Below, piece after piece: positions 58,621 to 64,000 of a stretch of DNA of 64,000 nt. The stretch covers positions 70,349,771 to 70,413,770 of the forward strand of contig NC_080672.1 in assembly GCF_030247195.1 (NCBI RefSeq), in the 5' to 3' direction. The notes beneath the pieces are model-generated. The model worked only from the letters and a program-made list of their open reading frames with translations. It had not been told where the DNA came from and searched no databases. Both the position numbers and the translations under genes were made by a program. The first letter of the stretch is position 1. The number at the start of each line of letters is the position of its first letter. Origin of the DNA: Topomyia yanbarensis. Taxonomy: Eukaryota; Arthropoda; Insecta; Diptera; Culicidae.

Positions 58621-60060
58621 TTATTGTTTTATTCTTATACATTATTGGGATCTAACTCTCCTACTAAATTCGTGATCACGATTTATCTTATAGACTAATT
58701 ACAATTAAAGGGTTTTGTCTTACACACTAACTAATCAGCGCGACTTACGGTTTTTCTGCATACGGTCGGGTGCGGGTTCACTTACGGTGTGGTGGGACCT
58801 TTGGAACTGTCCGGCAATTCATAATGTTGACGATTCATCGAAGATGGTTAGCCACCCTGGCCACCTGGCACTGAACTGACACTTGCTGCTAATCTTCCGG
58901 TATATGGGGGTTGCGTCGATCAGACTAGCTCCTACTGGGACGTCGCGCAATAGCTTCCGACGGATTTGCCCGTCAACGATGGCGTTCAGCAGATAATATG
59001 GCGTAAACTGGCTTTAATCGAACCTGGGGGTCAGTACCAAGGCGTCTTCTTGAGCGACATTTGGAAATCCGTGCAATCACTCGGCCGTCGATAATCTTCT
59101 CGTGCCGAAACTTCCACTTGGAGCACGTGCCGGGTTGGCTCTAGAATTAGGGATATTTGCCGTTTCGTCGTAGATTGTCCCCGGGTGTCTGACTGACCGG
59201 GAAGCTGCTCCGAAATTGGCTAACAGACGGAAAAAGGCCAAACTTGGCCTATACGTGCATAGATTAGTCCCATGCTTTAACATTCCAGACTATATTGGAA
59301 GGTCAATCAAAGTATTCCCGATAAATTACCTTTTTCCGCTCGGTTTACTTGAGCGCGATCCACGTGGCAAGTGACCGCTTAGTTCGCCACCCTGCACCCT
59401 TGCTACGATACACTAGTCTGTAATTACTTTTACAACTGACAACTATCTACTAAAAGAACAAAAATTAAAGTTAATTAAATCTCACACTTCACATCTTTTT
59501 AGTACCTCGAGTTTTAGACGCGCCGCGCACTGCTAACTTGCTTGAAGTCTTGCACGAAATAGAACGAATCAGCAAAATCATGACAACTAGAAGGTAATAG
59601 AATATCCTGTGCTACGTTCTTTTCACAGGCCCTCTATAGCCCATCGCGAGAATCATGTTGCTTTCTAAATCGGGCCTTCCGTGTACGGGTGTATCCGGTT
59701 GACCTCATTCATTTGGTTCGAAAATAAACTCGGGCATCCTCACAACCAGAGGGCAGCCCCAATCACCCTAAAGCAAGGTTAATTGGAAAAAGGTCATTTC
59801 TGATCGGGCACTTGGCCGAGCCAATGCGACTACTTGTAACTACCGGTTACAGTTCGCTGCGATTTTCGTTTTTCGTTGGACACTGTCTTTAGCCTTCGTA
59901 TTGGCCTCCACATATAAAAATTTTCGGGCTTTTACAAGCTTAAGCCAATGAAATTCCGCTTCTTGCTAGCATCCCATCAATCGGATCCTGGGACACATCA
60001 TGTCCAGCTTGACATAATGCTACATCTTCCAGTTCAATCCAAGCTGCTTAGATGCACTCA
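58620..60060. other. GC-richer block, possible retrotransposon LTR or residue
   Basis: Base composition and CpG content (for example acgtcgcgcaatagc, cgtgccgggttggctc) are clearly above those of the flanks, but no open frame or family motif is recognised on either strand. No direct terminal repeat was found. The segment may be part of an LTR element or a decayed gene. Confidence 0.3.
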
Positions 60061-61555
60061 TTTTTACTTCCACGCAGAAAACATACAGCATAATCAAAAC
60101 TATGGGTAATTGAATACAAATACTGTTCATTGTATCAAACGACAAAATAATTGGTGTGAATCGAATTTTAAAAGTATATTTTCATTAAAATTACAATAAA
60201 CTTTTAATTTCAATAATTGTTTTCATTTCTGTAAACTTTAAAAAAAATGTGATTGAATTCAATCAAATAATTTATTGTCTCCCAACCAATAATTTTATTT
60301 ATTGAGCTCAATCCATAATTTTATTCAAAATAAAAATCTTCCACGAGTCGAATCAAAATTCACTCAGAACACTTCTGCATAACATTTATCACGAAATCCT
60401 ATTTTTTTAAATTTGCCTTTGTTTTGCCTCCGTTCTGCGAATAGCAACGTTGGCGTAGGTTGGAAGAAGTTACCAAATATAGACACTCGCTATTGGCGAT
60501 TTGCGGCAAAGCCAAAATTAGTCATGCGACACCTATGATTTAGCTCATGAACTGGCAAAGTGATACAGTTTGCTTTTTTTCACCCGTAAGTGAGTCGTAG
60601 CTTACACCAGCTTACCACTGCCAAAATATGAATGAAACGAGTAAGAAATTTAGTTTTATTTGCAATTATTCTGAAATTACAGCCATTTGCAACTATTTCA
60701 CTCATACATTTCTTCGAAATGTAATCGGGGTATTATTGTGGTTATAAAAAATCGTTCCATAAATAAAGTTCCAACTCGAAACCGAGACCCAATCAGTACC
60801 AATGTCAAACTCCTTCATATTTTGAACTACGTAGGAGATTCAGTGAAGACTATCGGAGAGAAGGATCGGCTGTGCATGATACAAAGCTGACACTTTCCTA
60901 TTAACCGGATATATTCTTTCCACGCCTGATCTGGAGAGTTTCATGAATTTACACCATCTCATGAAGGTTTAGCTTAACTTAGGACGAACGGGAAATGCTG
61001 TTGCGGCGGCTACGGTGCTCAACAAATTACATTTCGAAACAGCGCGCATATAGCTCTACGAATAATATTAGAAACCACTATGTTTTACACTCTTTTCGCA
61101 AGATGTTTACTCATCATCTTATAAAATGATGATTTTCCTTCATTTTCATAAACAATTATCAACAAATTGATCGGTAATTTGGTGTTTAAAAGTCATTTTT
61201 TACCAATGTTTACAGAAAATATATGCACTATGACAGAACAGAATCAAATCAGTAACACTTTCCTTCCAGCGCTATCTGCGAGCAGTTTCAACGTAGAATC
61301 GCCAATAAACCGAAACGATGTTTCCATTTCCCAACCTGTTTACCAACCGCCGGTGCGGTGTCGTGTTATGATGGCGGTTAGCAAATCGCTTTTACCTACG
61401 CTCCGGTGCTGTTAGTCTAAGAGATAAGGAGCAAACGTAAAAATGGCCTAGTCATTGACGGAAGAGAAAGTAAACACAGAGAGGCTCTCATTTGCGATAT
61501 GCTCTTTTCACATGATTATCCGGAATTGCTTGAAGCCCACGCTTTGACAGTTTCA
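60061..61555. other. Intergenic, no gene seen
   Basis: 60200-60330 has attgaattcaat and tttattgagctcaat motifs shared with 55.1 kb. No coding region supported. Confidence 0.35.
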
Positions 61556-61557
61556 GT

Positions 61558-61762
61558 CAGGGATACCAGGTGTATTTTTCAAATGACTTCGCATTTCATA
61601 AAAATGTCTTCATTTGTCTTCAACGGACAGGATTCTGCATCGGTTATTGATTTTGAGCCAGAAATCAATCACATACGAAAAAATTGTCTTCAAAATGAAA
61701 AACACGTCTTCACATTTCAAATGTCTTCAAAATGAAGACAATTCTTCAAATCTGGCTCTCTG
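61558..61762. mobile_element. Short element with CAGGGATACCAGG end
   Basis: Starts cagggataccaggtg, followed by tttttcaaatgac, then repeated aaatgtcttcaaaatgaagac in both orientations, and ends caaatctggctctctg, a degenerate complement of the start. Terminal repeats are imperfect. Confidence 0.5.
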
Positions 61763-61770
61763 GCCAGAGA

Positions 61771-61806
61771 GTGAGGAATACTGAAACCGGTTTCAGTACT
61801 CCTCAC
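61771..61806. repeat. 36-bp near-perfect palindrome
   Basis: gtgaggaatactgaaaccgg followed by tttcagtactcctcac; one mismatched pair. A second small palindrome (ctctctggccagagag) sits just left of it. Confidence 0.8.
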
Positions 61807-61839
61807 ACGGTTCAATAAAACAACCTACCGAATAAGTTC

Positions 61840-62130
61840 TTTTATCTTACTTTTGAGTTGTGCGTCGCTTTCGCACTTATTAGTGTTTTCAAAAACAAAA
61901 CGAGAGATTCGACTCAGTCGAGGTCTTCCGTCGATGAAGGTACTTTTGAGTTGTTTGGGGTATACTCAAAATTAGGTAAATTCAACTTAAATTTGAGTAT
62001 AAAAACCTATCAATGAGTTGTAATTTTTGCCGTGGCCAAATGGAAAGTACCTTGAACACGGTTTACCTAATTTTACCTTCCTTCACGATACCCCGAGATT
62101 GAGTCAAAGGAACTAAATTTTAGGTAGTTT
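61840..62130. repeat. Inverted short motifs, probable decayed MITE
   Basis: gaaggtacttttgagtt, tatactcaaaattaggtaaa, tttgagtataaaaacc and gtttacctaattttacctt recur in both orientations. Boundaries unclear. Confidence 0.4.
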
Positions 62131-62146
62131 TTCGTTTGCGTGCAGT

Positions 62147-62312
62147 TAAACCCATGCTGGAACCGGTTCGGATTTCTGAATGGAGTCAGAATGGATTCTA
62201 ACCCAAATGCAACAATCGATTCCGACTCAATCGGTTGTTGCATTTGAACTGGAATCTATACCGTCTCCATTCAGGATTGCGAATCAAATTCCGCATGGTT
62301 TTACCGGGTCGA
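62147..62312. mobile_element. Palindromic GGAACCGGTT-type element
   Basis: The left arm (ggaaccggttcggatttc, tgaatggagtcagaatgg, aaatgcaacaatcgatt) pairs with the right arm (atcggttgttgcattt, ctccattcaggattgcg). Same family as 54.5 kb. Confidence 0.65.
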
Positions 62313-63220
62313 AGAAATCAAAGCAAAACATTTCCAGCAGCATAACTGCATGATCAAATCAAAACAAAAACATAAATTTTGTTGCCAGAATTATTGAAAG
62401 ATTCGAACATAGAGTATACAGAGTTGCCAGTTTCACCATTTTGGTCGAAATTCGAGAGAAAAATGGGATTGAGATTGTATAGATATATCGACACAGATCT
62501 TTCAATAAGGCCAAAGTCGCAATGTACTCAAATGGAGAAAAATCAGTTTCAATATACGGCGATGCTTTTCTAAATGTAGTTTTTATTGTAGGTATAAATT
62601 ACTTTATGACCATGTTTTTCCGGAAGCATCTTTGGTTAAACCTTATGACAATATAACAAAGAATTTAATTCCTATTTGCTTTTAGTGGGTAGAAACTAAA
62701 AAAATGCTTACGCCCAATTTGCATCCCAGTCGTGATTTCGCCCTTCAGCAACCACCATTTGCGGAAGGGCTAAACGGTGTACATAATTTTCAGAAGGGCG
62801 CGGTAAAAGGGCTAAACTGACTCTGTCTTGCTGGGTAGGGCTGGGTAAATGGGCGAGCTTGACAGTATACTTTTTAATAGGGCTCAGCAAATGGGCGCAT
62901 AGAAACCCAATGTAAATGATAGGGCGCGTGCATCTTTTCTTCGAATTTCATGAAAATATCGAAATATTCGAATGTTTATGTGCAACAACTATCGAGTAGA
63001 CATGATCCTAGTAGATATTGCTTATCATTTATATAATAGAACCGCCGTTTAAAGAATAATTTTGTGAATAATAACCGTACGCCCGGTTCTGTCAAAAAAT
63101 GTAAGTTTAGCCTTTATATTCCATATGAGAAGAAGGGCCTAAGTCGAAATCTCGAAGAAAATGCATGTTTCGCCGTTTTGTTTTCTTTAATTATAAATCG
63201 AACTAAAAACCATTTTAACT
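62313..63220. other. Intergenic, no gene seen
   Basis: 62720-62900 has repeated agggct/agggcg motifs but no clear unit. Confidence 0.35.
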
Positions 63221-64000
63221 AAAGTACGGTTTTTTGTTTTAGTGTTTCGGATTCTCCTCGTCAGTAACTAGCACCAACTGGGTGTCTAGTTAAACGATGT
63301 ATCTAAGCTAGTACCCAAATTAGCACTAGTTAGACACTAAAATCCAAAAAGTCACACGTCTTGTGTGAACACTAAACAACTGGCTTATACCGAGTGATGT
63401 CTCGATAGTAAGCACAGAAGTTCTGTTTGCCGACGAAGAATATGAACCGAAACTGTCTTGTGGTTTGAAGACCCAAACGCCTGAAATTATGCAAATCCCC
63501 AAAGGGAAAATTTTGGACGATGCCAAATTTTTTTGTGCATAAGGGCACATACCTTACATAAAGTACGGTTTTTTGTTTTAGTGTTTCGGATTCTCCTCGT
63601 CAGTAACTAGCACCAACTGGGTGTCTAGTTAAACGATGTATCTAAGCTAGTACCCAAATTAGCACTAGTTAGACACTAAAATCCAAAAAGTCACACGTCT
63701 TGTGTGAACACTAAACAACTGGCTTATACCGAGTGATGTCTCGATAGTAAGCACAGAAGTTCTGTTTGCCGACGAAGAATATGAACCGAAACTGTCTTGT
63801 GGTTTGAAGACCCAAACGCCTGAAATTATGCAAATCCCCAAAGGGAAAATTTTGGACGATGCCAAATTTTTTTGTGCATAAGGGCACATACCTTACATAA
63901 AGTATGGTTTTTTGTTTTAGTGTTTCGGATTCTCCTCGTCAGTAACTAGCACCAACTGGGTGTCTAGTTAAATGATGTATCTAAGCTAGTACCCAAATTA
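63221..64000. repeat. 339-bp tandem repeat (satellite-like), continues past window edge
   Basis: Unit 1 is 63221-63559, unit 2 is 63560-63898 and a partial unit 3 is 63899-64000. Units 1 and 2 look identical by eye; unit 3 shows two substitutions in 102 bp (agtatgg, taaatgatg). Each unit contains gtgtctagttaaacgatgta and an inverted-like tagcactagttagacacta. Because 339 is a multiple of 3, a 74-codon minus-strand frame recurs identically (63550-63326 and 63889-63665). Confidence 0.9.

Noticed and set aside
61550..61797. 8-bp direct repeat gtttcagt flanking the 61.56-kb element (hAT-like duplication)
   Set aside because: The right copy lies inside a separate palindrome and the sequence next to it does not match the element's terminal repeat; probably coincidence.
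63326..63889. Identical 74-codon minus-strand frames as duplicated genes
   Set aside because: They are the same part of a 339-bp tandem repeat; identity follows from the repeat and no family or splice signal supports a protein.
1..64000. CRISPR arrays, bacterial operons or horizontally acquired prokaryotic genes
   Set aside because: All tandem repeats lack regular unique spacers, genes are intron-bearing and the content is typical insect nuclear DNA.

Overview
The window reads as a fragment of a large, repeat-rich insect genome, most likely an aedine mosquito. It has GT-AG introns of 77 bp to 12.8 kb, a tRNA-derived SINE that resembles the Feilai type, many decayed non-LTR retrotransposons and many palindromic MITEs. 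Two conserved host genes are well supported, plus the end of a third, unassigned spliced gene.

Plus strand, 294-34.2 kb: the 3' three quarters of Ssdp (single-stranded DNA-binding protein, SSBP2/3/4 family, partner of Chip/LDB). Eight coding exons (294-425, 1322-1420, 8144-8227, 8308-8356, 19462-19652, 19737-19883, 19961-20167, 32985-33089) join in frame to 337 residues and a stop. The LUFS/LisH N-terminus lies before the window. A phase-matched 30-nt candidate cassette microexon sits at 9231-9260. The 6.7, 11.1 and 12.8 kb introns hold remnants of a Penelope-like element, I-like, R1-like and RTE-like LINEs, two SINEs, several MITEs and a degenerate repeat.

34.2-51.5 kb: intergenic, dense in repeats. 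It holds LINE remnants, a piggyBac-like MITE pair, 229-bp palindromic MITEs, a short spliced minus-strand coding region (44071-44568), and a three-layer nested transposon (47728-49324) whose insertion order can be read directly from its 4-bp target-site duplications.

Minus strand, 53807-51527: a complete three-exon PIG-Z gene (GPI mannosyltransferase 4, GT22 family), 676 residues. Its first intron is 63 nt, in frame and stop-free. A 235-bp MITE sits 68 bp upstream of its ATG; the same family forms the last layer of the nest at 49 kb.

54-64 kb: intergenic, with short palindromic elements, MITEs, a GC-richer block without recognisable genes, and at the right edge a 339-bp tandem repeat that continues out of the window.

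The two named genes are not known to work together. Ssdp acts in nuclear transcription complexes and PIG-Z in the endoplasmic reticulum. All calls come from reading the sequence; no database search was possible.
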